DNA of 64,000 nucleotides. It comes from Silanimonas sp. (lineage in GTDB: Bacteria; Pseudomonadota; Gammaproteobacteria; Xanthomonadales; Xanthomonadaceae). The stretch covers positions 496,001-560,000 of the forward strand of contig NZ_JAPZSC010000006.1 in assembly GCF_027531545.1 (NCBI RefSeq), read 5' to 3'. The position numbers and the translations under genes are program-made. This document shows, in pieces, positions 16,532 to 24,959 of this stretch. The stretch's first letter is position 1; each line of letters opens with the position of its first letter. The notes beneath the pieces were generated by a model. That model was not told the origin of the DNA. It did not search any database and saw only the letters and a program-made list of their open reading frames with translations.

Positions 16532-17458
16532 ATGGCCCTTCATGAATCCTCGGGACGCTGGCGCCTCGGACTGCTGCTGGCCCTCGTCACCGCCGGCTGC
16601 TGGGCAACGCTGCCCGTCGCCCTCAAGCTCACGCTGGAACAGGTCGATGCGATCACCCTGACATGGTTCCGCTTCCTCGTGGCGGCGGGCGTCATGGGCG
16701 CATGGCTGGCGGCGCGCCGGGGATTCCCGGCGTTCCGCACGCTCTCGGGCAAGCACTGGGCGATGCTGCTGCTCGCCGGGCTGATGCTGCTCGGCAACTA
16801 CGTCTTCTACCTGCTGGGCGTGCAGTACACGACGCCAGCAAACGCGCAGCTGATCATCCAGTTGGCACCCCTGCTGATGGCGCTCGGCGGCATCGTCGTG
16901 TTCAAGGAACGGTTCGCCGCCGCGCAATGGCTCGGGCTCGCGGTGATCGTGGCGGGACTCGGCCTGTTCTTCGGCGAGCAGAGCGCCAGCCATGGCGGCG
17001 ACTACGCCTTGGGCGCCAGCCTCGTCGTGCTCGCGGCGGTGGTGTGGGCGGTCTACGCCCTGCTGCAGAAGCAGCTGCTGGTCCAGCTCTCCTCGCCGGC
17101 CATCCTCGGTGCCATCTACGCGCTCGCCGCGCTGCTGCTGTGGCCATTCGCCGCGCCTTCGGTGCTGCTGGAGCTCGACGCCTTGCACGCCCTGCTGCTC
17201 GGGTACTGCGCGCTCAACACACTGGTCGCGTACGGCGCTTTCGCCGAAGCGCTGGCGCACTGGGAGGCATCGCGGGTGTCGGCGATCCTCGCCACGACAC
17301 CGATCCTCTGCGTCGGCGCCGTGGCGGGCGTGCACGCCGTCTGGCCGGCACTCATCGAAGCCGAACAGCTCGGCATGTTGGGTTGGACCGGCGCCCTGCT
17401 GGTGCTGGCCGGTTCGGCGGCCGCGAGCCTCCTCGCGGCACGCAAGTCGGCGAGCTGA
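16532..17458 (+). CDS. EamA-family (DMT) transporter
   Basis: A 308-residue ten-helix drug/metabolite transporter made of two EamA repeats. The first repeat has WRLGLLLALVTAGCWATLPV and YTTPANAQLIIQLAPLLMALGG; the second has the matching SRVSAILATTPILCVGAVAGV. Such carriers export amino acids, metabolites or drugs; the substrate cannot be told. The ATG at 16532 begins at the first helix; an in-frame ATG at 16394 lies inside the DUF3011 gene. Confidence 0.9.
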   Translation: MALHESSGRWRLGLLLALVTAGCWATLPVALKLTLEQVDAITLTWFRFLVAAGVMGAWLAARRGFPAFRTLSGKHWAMLLLAGLMLLGNYVFYLLGVQYTTPANAQLIIQLAPLLMALGGIVVFKERFAAAQWLGLAVIVAGLGLFFGEQSASHGGDYALGASLVVLAAVVWAVYALLQKQLLVQLSSPAILGAIYALAALLLWPFAAPSVLLELDALHALLLGYCALNTLVAYGAFAEALAHWEASRVSAILATTPILCVGAVAGVHAVWPALIEAEQLGMLGWTGALLVLAGSAAASLLAARKSAS

Positions 17459-17477
17459 GGCCGGCGCGCGCCGGCCT
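17458..17477. terminator. Perfect 20-bp palindrome between convergent genes
   Basis: AGGCCGGCGC followed by its exact complement GCGCCGGCCT begins at the last base of the EamA stop and ends 8 bases before the end of the YdcH gene. As RNA it forms a very stable hairpin on either strand, so it probably serves both convergent genes as a terminator. No T-run is present. Confidence 0.5.
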
Positions 17478-17484
17478 GCCGGGA

Positions 17485-17721
17485 TCAGGCTTCGAGCATC
17501 GTCGCGATCTGATCCTTCAGCGCGAGTCGCTGCCGACGCAGCGTCGACTCGTGCTCCTCGGTGACGACCTCCGCCCGAGTCTCGGCACGATGGATCGCGC
17601 GGTTCACCTCGTGGTACTCGTCGCAGAGGCGGGCGAAATGGGCGTTCGCACCCTTGAGGGCGTGCATGCGGGCGACGTGGCCGGGGAATTCGACGGCGAG
17701 CTCGTGCGGGGTGTGGGACAT
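17485..17721 (-). CDS. YdcH/DUF465 family protein
   Basis: A 78-residue coiled-coil protein. It matches DUF465 through HELAVEFPGHVARMHALKGANAHFARL, here read in parts, YHEVNRAIHRAE and the C-terminal LRRQRLALKDQIATML. The family is small, cytoplasmic and of unknown function. ATG 17721 is chosen because it begins at the family N-terminus (MSHTPHE); an in-frame ATG at 17763 adds 14 unrelated residues. A TTGA-N6-TCAA dyad lies 58 bases upstream. Confidence 0.88.
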   Translation of the reverse strand: MSHTPHELAVEFPGHVARMHALKGANAHFARLCDEYHEVNRAIHRAETRAEVVTEEHESTLRRQRLALKDQIATMLEA

Positions 17722-17776
17722 CGGTGGCTCCTGCATTGGGGTTCGGAGTGATGTTCCTCCCATGGCTTCTCGCGAC

Positions 17777-17794
17777 GATTGACGGACGTCAATC
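17777..17794. promoter_or_regulatory. Perfect 8-bp dyad with FNR/Anr-like core
   Basis: GATTGACG-GA-CGTCAATC is a perfect inverted repeat. Its core TTGA-N6-TCAA (17779-17792) has the 14-bp form of FNR/Anr/FixK sites, although the inner bases are C/G in place of the usual T/A. It lies in the 138-base gap between the MFS gene end and the YdcH start, centred about 65 bases upstream of the YdcH ATG. It could regulate YdcH, or be a hairpin downstream of the MFS gene. Confidence 0.4.
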
Positions 17795-17859
17795 CGGCGT
17801 CGAAAGCTTCGGGGCTCTTGGAGTTCCGGGCGCTGGCCGGCGGCTGGCCGCAGGGCTGA

Positions 17860-19077
17860 TCAGGCCGGGGCGACGGCGCGCCGCATCAGGTGCGCGTCGC
17901 CCCAACGCCACAGCCCGAAGGCCGAGACGGAGAGCGCCGCCGCCGCAATCGCGAGGAACAGCGGGCTGACCGAGAGCATCGGCGAGAGCAGGCCCGCCAC
18001 GCCGGCCTGGAACATCAGCGAAAGGAAGGCCTGCATCGAGGAGGCACTGCCGCGCTGCGTCGGGTAGAGGTCGAGCAGTTGCAGCATCAGCTGCGGGAAC
18101 ACCAGCGCGACGCCGAAGCTGAGCAGGATCAGGGGCAGGATCGCCCACGGATAGGCGTAACCGGGCGCCATGGCGGCATAGGCGAGGTTCGCCAGTGCCG
18201 CGACAAGACAGCAGGCGAAACCCGCCATCACCATCGTCCGGGCCGCGAACCGGCCCGCGGCGCGCCCCGTGGCCCACGCGCCCGCGAGCATGCCGCTGAT
18301 CACCGGCACGAAGAACCAGCCGAAGTCCGATTCACCCATGCCGAGGTGGGTCATCACCACCACCGGCGCCGAAGCGATGTACAGGAACAGCGCCGCGAAG
18401 TTCATCGTCGTCACCGCCACCAACCAGACGAAGCGGCGGTGCTGGATCATGGCGACGTAATTGCCCATCAACAGGCCTGCGTGCAGCGGCAGGCGACGCT
18501 CGGGCGGATGCGTTTCCGGCAGAACGCGCCACACCAGCGCCCCGAGCACCAGGCTGAGGACCGCGAGGAACCAGAAGATCGCGTGCCAGTCGCCGAAACC
18601 GAGGATCCAGCCGCCGACGATCGGTGCGATGGCCGGCGCGATGCTGAAGATCATCGACACCTGGCTCATCAGCCGCTGCGCCTCCTCGCCGTCGAAAACG
18701 TCGCGGATCACGGCGCGGCCGACGATCATCCCGACGCCCGCACAGAGGCCCTGGATGAAGCGGAAGACCAGAAGGGTCGTGAGGTCGGTGCTCAGCGCGC
18801 AGCCCACCGACGCCAGGCCGAACAGCGCGGTGCCCCAGAGGATCACCGGACGCCGCCCCACGGCATCCGAAATGGCGCCATGGAACAGCGACATCAGGCC
18901 GTAGCCCAGCAGGTAGCTGCTGATGGTCTGCTGCACGGCCACCGGCGTGCTGCCGAGGTCGTCCGCCATCGCCCCGAAGGCCGGGAACACCGTGTCGATC
19001 GAGAACGGGCCGAACATGGCCAGGGCCCCGAGCACGAAGGCGAGGCGTGCGCGGGACGCGGTGGCGGTCGAAGTCAT
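17860..19077 (-). CDS. Bcr/CflA-type MFS efflux transporter
   Basis: A 405-residue twelve-helix carrier of the DHA1 Bcr/CflA subfamily. Typical features are the early FGPFSIDTVFPAFGAMADDL, motif A in loop 2-3 (GAISDAVGRRPVILWG), FRFIQGLCAGVGMIVGRAVIRD in helix 4, and PAIAPIVGGWI, motif C of antiporters. It likely exports drugs by proton antiport. It diverges from the Atm1-type exporter gene with 58 bases between starts. Confidence 0.92.
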   Translation of the reverse strand: MTSTATASRARLAFVLGALAMFGPFSIDTVFPAFGAMADDLGSTPVAVQQTISSYLLGYGLMSLFHGAISDAVGRRPVILWGTALFGLASVGCALSTDLTTLLVFRFIQGLCAGVGMIVGRAVIRDVFDGEEAQRLMSQVSMIFSIAPAIAPIVGGWILGFGDWHAIFWFLAVLSLVLGALVWRVLPETHPPERRLPLHAGLLMGNYVAMIQHRRFVWLVAVTTMNFAALFLYIASAPVVVMTHLGMGESDFGWFFVPVISGMLAGAWATGRAAGRFAARTMVMAGFACCLVAALANLAYAAMAPGYAYPWAILPLILLSFGVALVFPQLMLQLLDLYPTQRGSASSMQAFLSLMFQAGVAGLLSPMLSVSPLFLAIAAAALSVSAFGLWRWGDAHLMRRAVAPA

Positions 19078-19135
19078 CGGCCGATTCTACGGCGCTTCGT
19101 CACCACGACGGCCCGGCCCACGCGACAATGCCGCC

Positions 19136-20968
19136 ATGAGCGCACCCACCCCCGACAACGCCCCGTCGATCGAAGGCCACGCGCCGGTCGATGCCCCCCG
19201 ACGCGGCGACGGCACCGTGCGGCAGGTGCTGGCCGACCTGCTGCCCTTCCTGAAGCCCTACTGGCGCCGGATCGCAGCGGCCCTGCTTTGCCTGATCGCC
19301 GCGAAGTTCGCGCTGCTCGGCATCCCGATGCTGATGAAGCGCATCGTCGACGGCCTCGATGTCCCGGCGACGCTTCTCGCCCTGCCCGTCGGCCTGCTGC
19401 TGGCCTACGGTGGCGCCCGCCTCGCTTCGACGATGTTCACCGAACTCCGGCAGATCGTCTTCGCCCGGGTGATGGCGCGCAGTGCGCGCACCGTGCAGTT
19501 GAAGGTGTTCCGCCACTTGCATGCGCTGAGCCTCCGCTTCCACCTCGAACGCAAGACCGGCGGCATCGCCCGCGACGTGGAGCGCGGCGGCACGGCGATC
19601 TCGGACCTGCTCGACTGGACGCTCTACACCATCCTGCCGACGATCATCGAAGTCGTGCTGGTCACGGCCGTGCTCGTCTACCTGTACGACTGGGGTTTCG
19701 CCGTCATCACCTTGGCGACGCTGGTCGTCTATTCCGCCTGGACGTTCCGTGTCACCGAGTGGCGCACGCGCTACTACCGTGCGGCGATCGATGCCGAATC
19801 GGCGAGCAGCACGCGCGCAGTGGACGCGCTGATCAACTACGAGACGGTCAAGTACTTCAACAACGAGGAGCACGAAGCCCGTCGCTACGACGGCAGCCTG
19901 CAGCGCGTCGAGGAAGCCACCGTCCAGAGCCTGAAGACGCTCGGCGTACTGAACCTCGGCCAGGCGGCGATCGTCTCGATCGGCGTCACCGCGCTGATGT
20001 GGCGCGCAGCCTCGGGCGTAGTGGCCGGCGAGCTGACCATCGGCGATCTCGTGCTGGTGAATGCCTACCTGCTGCAGCTTTCGGCGCCGTTGAACTACCT
20101 CGGGATGATGTACCGCGAGGTCAAGCAGGCACTGACGAACATCGAGAAACTCTTCGGCCTGCTCGACGAGAACCTTGACGTGCAGGACCGCCCGGAGGCG
20201 AAGCCGCTGGTGACCACGCAGCCCCGCGTGCGCTTCCGCGACGTGCGCTTCGGCTACGACCCGCGGCGGACCATCCTCGATGGCGTGGATTTCGAGATCG
20301 CCCCGGGCCAGACCGTCGCCGTGGTCGGCCATTCGGGCAGCGGCAAATCAACGCTGGCGCGCCTGCTGTACCGCTTCTACGACGTGCAGGAAGGCCGCAT
20401 CGAGATCGACGGCAACGACCTCCGCGAACTCACGCAGGGTTCGGTCCGTGGCGCGATCGGCATCGTTCCGCAGGACACCGTGCTGTTCAACGACACCATC
20501 CGCTACAACATCCGCTACGGGCGCCCGGAAGCGAGCGACGCCGAGGTCGAGGCGGCCGCGCAGGCCGCGCACATCGATGCCTTCATCAAGTCCCTGCCGG
20601 ACGGCTACGACAGCGAGGTCGGCGAGCGCGGGCTCAAGCTCAGCGGCGGCGAGAAGCAGCGCGTCGCCATCGCACGCGCCCTCTTGAAGAACCCCGCCAT
20701 CCTGATCTTCGACGAGGCGACGTCGGCGCTCGATTCACGCTCGGAGCGGGCGATCCAGTCGGAGCTCGACCGCATCGCCGTCGGGCGCACCACGCTGGTG
20801 ATCGCGCATCGGCTGTCGACGATCATGGACGCCGACCAGATCCTGGTGATGGATGGCGGAAGGATCATCGAACGCGGCACGCATGCCGAACTGCTGGCGT
20901 CGAAAGGCCGCTACGCGGCGATGTGGGCCCTGCAGCAGCAGGGCGAGGCAAGCGCGCTCAGCGAATGA
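19136..20968 (+). CDS. Atm1/HMT1-type ABC exporter
   Basis: A 610-residue half-transporter with six TM helices (about 40-330) and one ATPase domain. The TM domain has NYETVKYFNNEEHEARRYD, the mark of the Atm1/heavy-metal-tolerance group, which exports glutathione-linked metals or sulfur species. The ATPase has Walker A GHSGSGKST (about 398-406), the signature LSGGEKQRVAIARAL, Walker B ILIFDEATSALD and the H-loop IAHRLST. The ATG at 19136 begins just before the first conserved helix; the in-frame ATG at 18923 lies inside the divergent MFS gene. Confidence 0.93.
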   Translation: MSAPTPDNAPSIEGHAPVDAPRRGDGTVRQVLADLLPFLKPYWRRIAAALLCLIAAKFALLGIPMLMKRIVDGLDVPATLLALPVGLLLAYGGARLASTMFTELRQIVFARVMARSARTVQLKVFRHLHALSLRFHLERKTGGIARDVERGGTAISDLLDWTLYTILPTIIEVVLVTAVLVYLYDWGFAVITLATLVVYSAWTFRVTEWRTRYYRAAIDAESASSTRAVDALINYETVKYFNNEEHEARRYDGSLQRVEEATVQSLKTLGVLNLGQAAIVSIGVTALMWRAASGVVAGELTIGDLVLVNAYLLQLSAPLNYLGMMYREVKQALTNIEKLFGLLDENLDVQDRPEAKPLVTTQPRVRFRDVRFGYDPRRTILDGVDFEIAPGQTVAVVGHSGSGKSTLARLLYRFYDVQEGRIEIDGNDLRELTQGSVRGAIGIVPQDTVLFNDTIRYNIRYGRPEASDAEVEAAAQAAHIDAFIKSLPDGYDSEVGERGLKLSGGEKQRVAIARALLKNPAILIFDEATSALDSRSERAIQSELDRIAVGRTTLVIAHRLSTIMDADQILVMDGGRIIERGTHAELLASKGRYAAMWALQQQGEASALSE

Positions 20969-21191
20969 GTGCGTAGGCGCCCCAACCCGCCAAGGCCAAG
21001 GCCGACCAGCCCAGCACGCCCAGCGCCACGTGCAGCGCGAGGAATCCGAGCTGACGGCGCGAGAGGTAGCGGATCAGGCGCGCCCGACGCAGTTTGCGTG
21101 CGCTGGGCAGCGCGGGCAGGCGGACGTTTTCGCGGTCGTCCATGGCGGTCGATGTGAGGGAAAGCGCGCTACCACGGAGCGTGATCTGCAT
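20958..21191 (-). CDS. Small membrane protein, unknown
   Basis: A 77-residue protein with a basic central part (RKLRRARLIRYLSRRQ) and one strong hydrophobic region at about 48-75 that could form one or two helices. I do not recognise a family. The ATG at 21191 has a good ribosome site (AGAGGG, 6 bases before it). It overlaps the convergent ABC exporter gene by 11 bases. Composition matches the neighbours, so it is probably a real gene. Confidence 0.6.
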   Translation of the reverse strand: MQITLRGSALSLTSTAMDDRENVRLPALPSARKLRRARLIRYLSRRQLGFLALHVALGVLGWSALALAGWGAYALIR

Positions 21192-21281
21192 GGCCTACCC
21201 TCTTTCGCGAATGGACGGAATCGAATGTAGCGCGTTTGACGGGAATTGACAGCCCCGGAGGCAATCGATGTCACCCAGCCT

Positions 21282-22613
21282 TCACCGGGGGGCAGCCGGC
21301 CCGGTCCCGAGGGCTTCGCGCCGCCCCTGGGCCACGTCGACCCGATACAGCAAGACCAGCCCGACGAGGAAGAAGCCGGAGGTGGCCAGCATGGCCAGGG
21401 CGTGACGCCCGCCCGCCGCCCAGCTGATGGCGCCGTAGGCCAGCGGGCCGAGCACCATCGAGGCCTTCACAGCGAGGCCCCAGAGGCCGAACACCTCGGC
21501 TTCGCGTCGCGGCGGGCACAGGTAGCCCACGAGGGCGCGGCCCGCCGATTGGCTGGCGCCCATGCAGATGCCGGCGAGGTTCGCCGCCACCCAGACCACC
21601 GGGCGGGCTTCCGAAAGCGCGAGGAGGCCGATGGCCACCAGCCAGCCGACCAATGACAGCGCCAGGGCGTTGCGTTGCCCGATGCGGTCCTGCAGTTGGC
21701 CGAACGCCATCGCCCCCAAGGCGGCAGTGATGTTCACCGCGAGGATCAGCGTGATGCTTTCCGCGGTGCTGAAACCGAGGGCCTGCTGGGCGTAGATGGC
21801 GGCGACGGCGATCACCGTGCCCACGCCGGCCTGGTAGGCGACGATGCAGGCGAGGAAGCGGCCCAGCTGCGGCAGGTCGCTCGCGCCACCGAGGATGCCG
21901 CGCCAGCGCTGCAGCGATTCGCGCCACAGCGTGGCGAAGGCCCGCGGTGCCGCCGTGATGCGCTCACGCAACAACAGGAAGGTCGGCAGCGCCGCGAGGA
22001 ATACCGTGGCCCCAGTGAGCAGCATCGTGTCGCGCACGGCCGAGCCGGTGTCGCTGCCCCGCCCTTCGGCGCCCTGCACCCACCACAGGCAGGCCGCCAG
22101 CAGCAGCACCGCGCCGAAGTAACCGAAGGCCCAGCCGTAGCCCGAGAGGCGGCCCATCCCCTCGTCGTCGGCCAGTTCGGGCAGGAAGGCCGCGATCAGG
22201 TTCTCGCCGGTGCCGAATGCCGTATTGGTGATGACGATGAGCAACAGGGCGAGCGCGACATCCCCCGGCCCGCAGAGCCACAGCGCCGCCGTCCCCAGGC
22301 TGCACACCGCGGTCGTGGCCAGCAGCAGCTTTTTCTTGCAGGCGTGCGCATCGGCATACAGCCCCAGCAGCGGTGCCATCGCCATCACCAGCACGTACGA
22401 CACGGAGAGCGCGGCCGTCCACGCGAAGGTCGCCCAGCCGGCGTCGCCCGCCACCATGCCGACGAAGTAGGCACTGAAAATGGCCGTGATGACGACCGTG
22501 GTGTAGCCGGAATTGGCGAAGTCGAATCCCGCCCACGCCCACAGTTCGCGGCGCTGCACGGGCGCGATGCCGGGATCGGCGTACGGACGTCGGAGCGGGC
22601 GCAGGGCGGCCAT
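21282..22613 (-). CDS. UMF1-family MFS transporter
   Basis: A 443-residue twelve-helix protein of the UMF1 subfamily, whose hallmarks are the N-terminal ELWAWAGFDFANSGYTTVV and GENLIAAFLPELADDEGMGRLSGYGWAFGYFGA (read in parts), with SQSAGRALVGYLCPP in the C-terminal half. Fungal relatives act in autophagic amino-acid efflux; the bacterial role is not known. It diverges from the MAPEG remnant, whose missing N-terminus would lie where this gene begins. Confidence 0.9.
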   Translation of the reverse strand: MAALRPLRRPYADPGIAPVQRRELWAWAGFDFANSGYTTVVITAIFSAYFVGMVAGDAGWATFAWTAALSVSYVLVMAMAPLLGLYADAHACKKKLLLATTAVCSLGTAALWLCGPGDVALALLLIVITNTAFGTGENLIAAFLPELADDEGMGRLSGYGWAFGYFGAVLLLAACLWWVQGAEGRGSDTGSAVRDTMLLTGATVFLAALPTFLLLRERITAAPRAFATLWRESLQRWRGILGGASDLPQLGRFLACIVAYQAGVGTVIAVAAIYAQQALGFSTAESITLILAVNITAALGAMAFGQLQDRIGQRNALALSLVGWLVAIGLLALSEARPVVWVAANLAGICMGASQSAGRALVGYLCPPRREAEVFGLWGLAVKASMVLGPLAYGAISWAAGGRHALAMLATSGFFLVGLVLLYRVDVAQGRREALGTGPAAPR

Positions 22614-22646
22614 CGGGGCATCACTCGCAGGAGGCGCGACACTCTA

Positions 22647-22958
22647 GCCCGCGTAGGCGGTGGCGTCCCCACCGGAGCCGGCCATCCCGATTTCGAACGT
22701 GTGTTCCGCGTGCAGATGAACACGCTGGAAGCCAGCGTGATGTTCCTGCCGGCGCTTTGGCTGGCCGGCGCCTACGGCGACCCGGCCTGGGCGGCCGGCT
22801 TCGGCGCGTTCTGGCTGGTGGGTCGCGTGCTGTACGCCGTGATGCACGCCCGCGATGCGCAGCGGCGGGGCGAGGGCTTCGTGATCACCCTGCTCGCCCT
22901 CAGCGCCCTGCTGGTGCAGGGCGGCTGGGGCATCGCGAAGGCCCTGCTGGCGGCTTGA
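22647..22958 (+). pseudogene. N-terminally truncated MAPEG-family remnant
   Basis: The frame encodes the conserved MAPEG core GHPDFERVFRVQMNTLE, then LPALWLAGAYGDP, WLVGRVLYAVM and a C-terminal helix, ending normally at 22958. MAPEG proteins are about 130 residues with four helices; the first helix and loop are missing. Upstream there is no ATG, GTG or TTG in frame back to the start of the divergent UMF1 gene. The only in-frame starts are GTG 22701 and ATG 22716, both inside the conserved motif. It may be a decayed gene or a shortened protein of about 80 residues from 22716. Confidence 0.65.
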
Positions 22959-22982
22959 GCCCCCGGTGTCGCGGGGCGGGGT

Positions 22983-23882
22983 TCACTCGCCCCACTTCAC
23001 CAGCAGGTGCTTGGCGATGGCGCCGTGCACGTGGGCCACGCCGCGGGCGATGTGCAGGGTCGCGAACAACAGCAGGATGCCGAGGGCCGACAGCGCCGCG
23101 AACAGCGGGATGGACAACACACCGATCTCGTCGCCCGTAAGGGGGCCGATCATGATCGTTCCGGCGCTCAGCAGCGCCAGCACCGGCGTGCCGGCGAGCG
23201 TGATGCCGATCGCGAGCAGAGTGGCCGCGACGGTGAAGTACACGATGCCGAGCGGCAGCATCAGCACCTGGTAGATCAGCGTGCCCCAGGTGCGCGGGTC
23301 GGTGAACAGCTGGCCGATGCGCTCGAGGATGCCGTTCGACGGCGCCGGGTAGGCGGGGCGACGCGGCATGCGTTCACCCAACATCACCTCGACGATGCGG
23401 CCTTCCACGAGGGAGAGCACGCGCACCGTCGCCATGAACAGGATGAAGAAGGCCACGCCGATGATGGTCAGCGAAAGGCCCAGCGACAGCGAAAGGCCGG
23501 TGACCGCCCACGTGAAGTAGAAGACGCCGGTGAGCACCGACAGCAGCATGTACAGCAGGGCCGCGTAGGCGCGCGGGTCAGAGACCACGCCGAAGAAGCG
23601 GCCCAGCGAGGAGTCGCGCGGCTTGGGCGGCGGCGGACGTAGCGCGCGGCTCACCGTCACTTCGGTATCGCGGTAAATGTCCGCCACTTCCGATGGGCGG
23701 CCGTAGCTGGAGGCGATGCGCGCGATGAGCGCCTCCTCCCCTTCGCGCGGGTGCGCCGCGAGTTCGGAACGGAGGTATTCCTCGGCGTCGTAGAGCGCGT
23801 CCTGCAGCAGCGCCGGGTCGGCGGCGGACAGTTCGCTACGCAACTGGTCGAGGTACTGGTTGATCGTGGTTGGCAGGCTCAT
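22983..23882 (-). CDS. DUF1700/Sensor-domain membrane protein
   Basis: A 299-residue protein. Residues 1-80 form a soluble helical region like DUF1700 (INQYLDQLRSELSA, DALYDAEEYLRSELA, IASSYGRPSEVADIY). Two repeats of a four-helix membrane unit follow (about 100-170 and 195-290; each starts FFGVVSDPRAYAALLYMLLS or LFTDPRTWGTLIYQVLMLP), as in the putative Sensor domain. The ATG overlaps the PadR stop by 4 bases (ATGA). PadR plus DUF1700/Sensor pairs are common envelope-stress-like modules; its target is unknown. Confidence 0.85.
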   Translation of the reverse strand: MSLPTTINQYLDQLRSELSAADPALLQDALYDAEEYLRSELAAHPREGEEALIARIASSYGRPSEVADIYRDTEVTVSRALRPPPPKPRDSSLGRFFGVVSDPRAYAALLYMLLSVLTGVFYFTWAVTGLSLSLGLSLTIIGVAFFILFMATVRVLSLVEGRIVEVMLGERMPRRPAYPAPSNGILERIGQLFTDPRTWGTLIYQVLMLPLGIVYFTVAATLLAIGITLAGTPVLALLSAGTIMIGPLTGDEIGVLSIPLFAALSALGILLLFATLHIARGVAHVHGAIAKHLLVKWGE

Positions 23883-24244
23883 TGCTCTTCCCCTTCAAGA
23901 ACGCGGTCCACCATCTGGCGGGTGCTGCGCCAGCTGGCCACCCACTGGTCGAGCACCAGGCGGCCGTTGGCGGTGATGCGGTAGTAGCGGCGCGGCGGGC
24001 CGGCGTCGGACGGCTCGATCCAGCTGTCCAGCAGGCCGGCGGCGGCGAGGTTGCGAAGCACCGGGTACAGCGTGCTCTGCTTGCCCGCCAAGGCGGCCTC
24101 GTCGGCCTGCTCGAAGCGCTTGGCGATCTGGTAGCCGTACATCGGCTCGCCGTCGCGACCGAGGATGGCCAGCAGCACGAGGGCCACCGTGCCGGTGGCG
24201 AGCTCCTTGTCGAACTTGCGGCGTTGGGCGTCGAGGTCGGTCAT
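23879..24244 (-). CDS. PadR-family transcriptional regulator
   Basis: A 121-residue winged-helix repressor. Typical PadR blocks are present: LVLLAILGRDGEPMYGYQIAKRFEQ, QSTLYPVLRNLAAAGLLDSW, GPPRRYYRITANGR and a C-terminal dimerisation helix (LDQWVASWRSTRQMVD). It is translationally coupled to the sensor-domain protein downstream, which is the usual partner. The promoter region holds repeats at 24252-24296 that could be its own operator. Confidence 0.92.
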   Translation of the reverse strand: MTDLDAQRRKFDKELATGTVALVLLAILGRDGEPMYGYQIAKRFEQADEAALAGKQSTLYPVLRNLAAAGLLDSWIEPSDAGPPRRYYRITANGRLVLDQWVASWRSTRQMVDRVLEGEEQ

Positions 24245-24251
24245 GGCCCCT

Positions 24252-24296
24252 CCTCAGTACTGTTGAGGCCATACTAGTGCCAACTCCGCTCTAGTG
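24252..24296 (-). promoter_or_regulatory. Candidate PadR operator/promoter region
   Basis: Upstream of padR are an inverted repeat CCTCA-N7-TGAGG (24252-24268) around the palindrome AGTACT, and two copies of CTAGTG (24274-24279 and 24291-24296) 17 bases apart. AT-richer than its surroundings. PadR proteins usually repress their own operon, so this is the likely site; the exact half-sites are not known. Confidence 0.4.
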
Positions 24297-24353
24297 GATG
24301 TGCCGGTAGTCACCCTGCCCTACACTGCCGGCCCGCCGCGCACGGAGCGCCCC

Positions 24354-24959
24354 TTGAAGACCTACGACCGCGCCTATTTCGACCGCTGGTATCGCCAGGC
24401 CGATGGCAGCAAGGCCTCGCGCTCGCAGCTCGAGCGCACCGTCGCGCTGGCCGTGGCCTCGGCGGAGGTTTTCCTCGGACGGCGCGTGCGCACGGTGCTC
24501 GACGTGGGCTGCGGCGAAGGCCATTGGCGTGCGCCCCTGCTGGCGATGCGCCCGGGGCTGCAGTACCTCGGCCTCGACGGCAGCGAATACGCGGTGCGGC
24601 GCTTCGGTCGCACGCGCAACCTGCACTGGGCGCGCTTCGGTGACCTCGCCGCGCTGCGTCCCTGCCCGCCCGTCGATTTGCTGGTCTGCGCCGACGTGCT
24701 GCACTACGTGCCCGACGGCGAGCTGAAGGCCGGCCTGCCCGGCCTCGCCGAGCTCTGCGGAGGCGTCGCCTTCATCGAGACCTACACCACCGACGACATC
24801 GCCGGCGACGATGTGCAGGGTGACTTCGATGCCTTCGTCGCCCGACCGGCAAAGACGTACCGACGCCTGCTGGAACGCGCGGGATTCACCTTCCTCGGCC
24901 AGCACTGCTGGATGTCGCCGACCCTGGCCGGGCAAGCCACGGCGCTGGAGCGCGCGTGA
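24354..24959 (+). CDS. Class I SAM-dependent methyltransferase
   Basis: A 201-residue Rossmann methyltransferase. Motif I is VLDVGCGEGHWR, motif II LGLDGSEYAVRRF, with PPVDLLVCADVLHYVPDGEL at motif IV/post-IV. The substrate is unknown. I prefer the TTG at 24354, which has GGAG 6 bases upstream and gives the family-like MKTYDRAYFDRWYR; a GTG at 24294 would add 20 residues and lie in the padR promoter region. The stop overlaps the GTG of the kinase gene. Confidence 0.82.
   Translation: MKTYDRAYFDRWYRQADGSKASRSQLERTVALAVASAEVFLGRRVRTVLDVGCGEGHWRAPLLAMRPGLQYLGLDGSEYAVRRFGRTRNLHWARFGDLAALRPCPPVDLLVCADVLHYVPDGELKAGLPGLAELCGGVAFIETYTTDDIAGDDVQGDFDAFVARPAKTYRRLLERAGFTFLGQHCWMSPTLAGQATALERA

Noticed and set aside
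17890-20178. Plus-strand open frame of 762 codons across the MFS gene and the ABC exporter
   Set aside because: Shadow frame rich in Arg/His/Gln; real genes with intact motifs occupy the same DNA.
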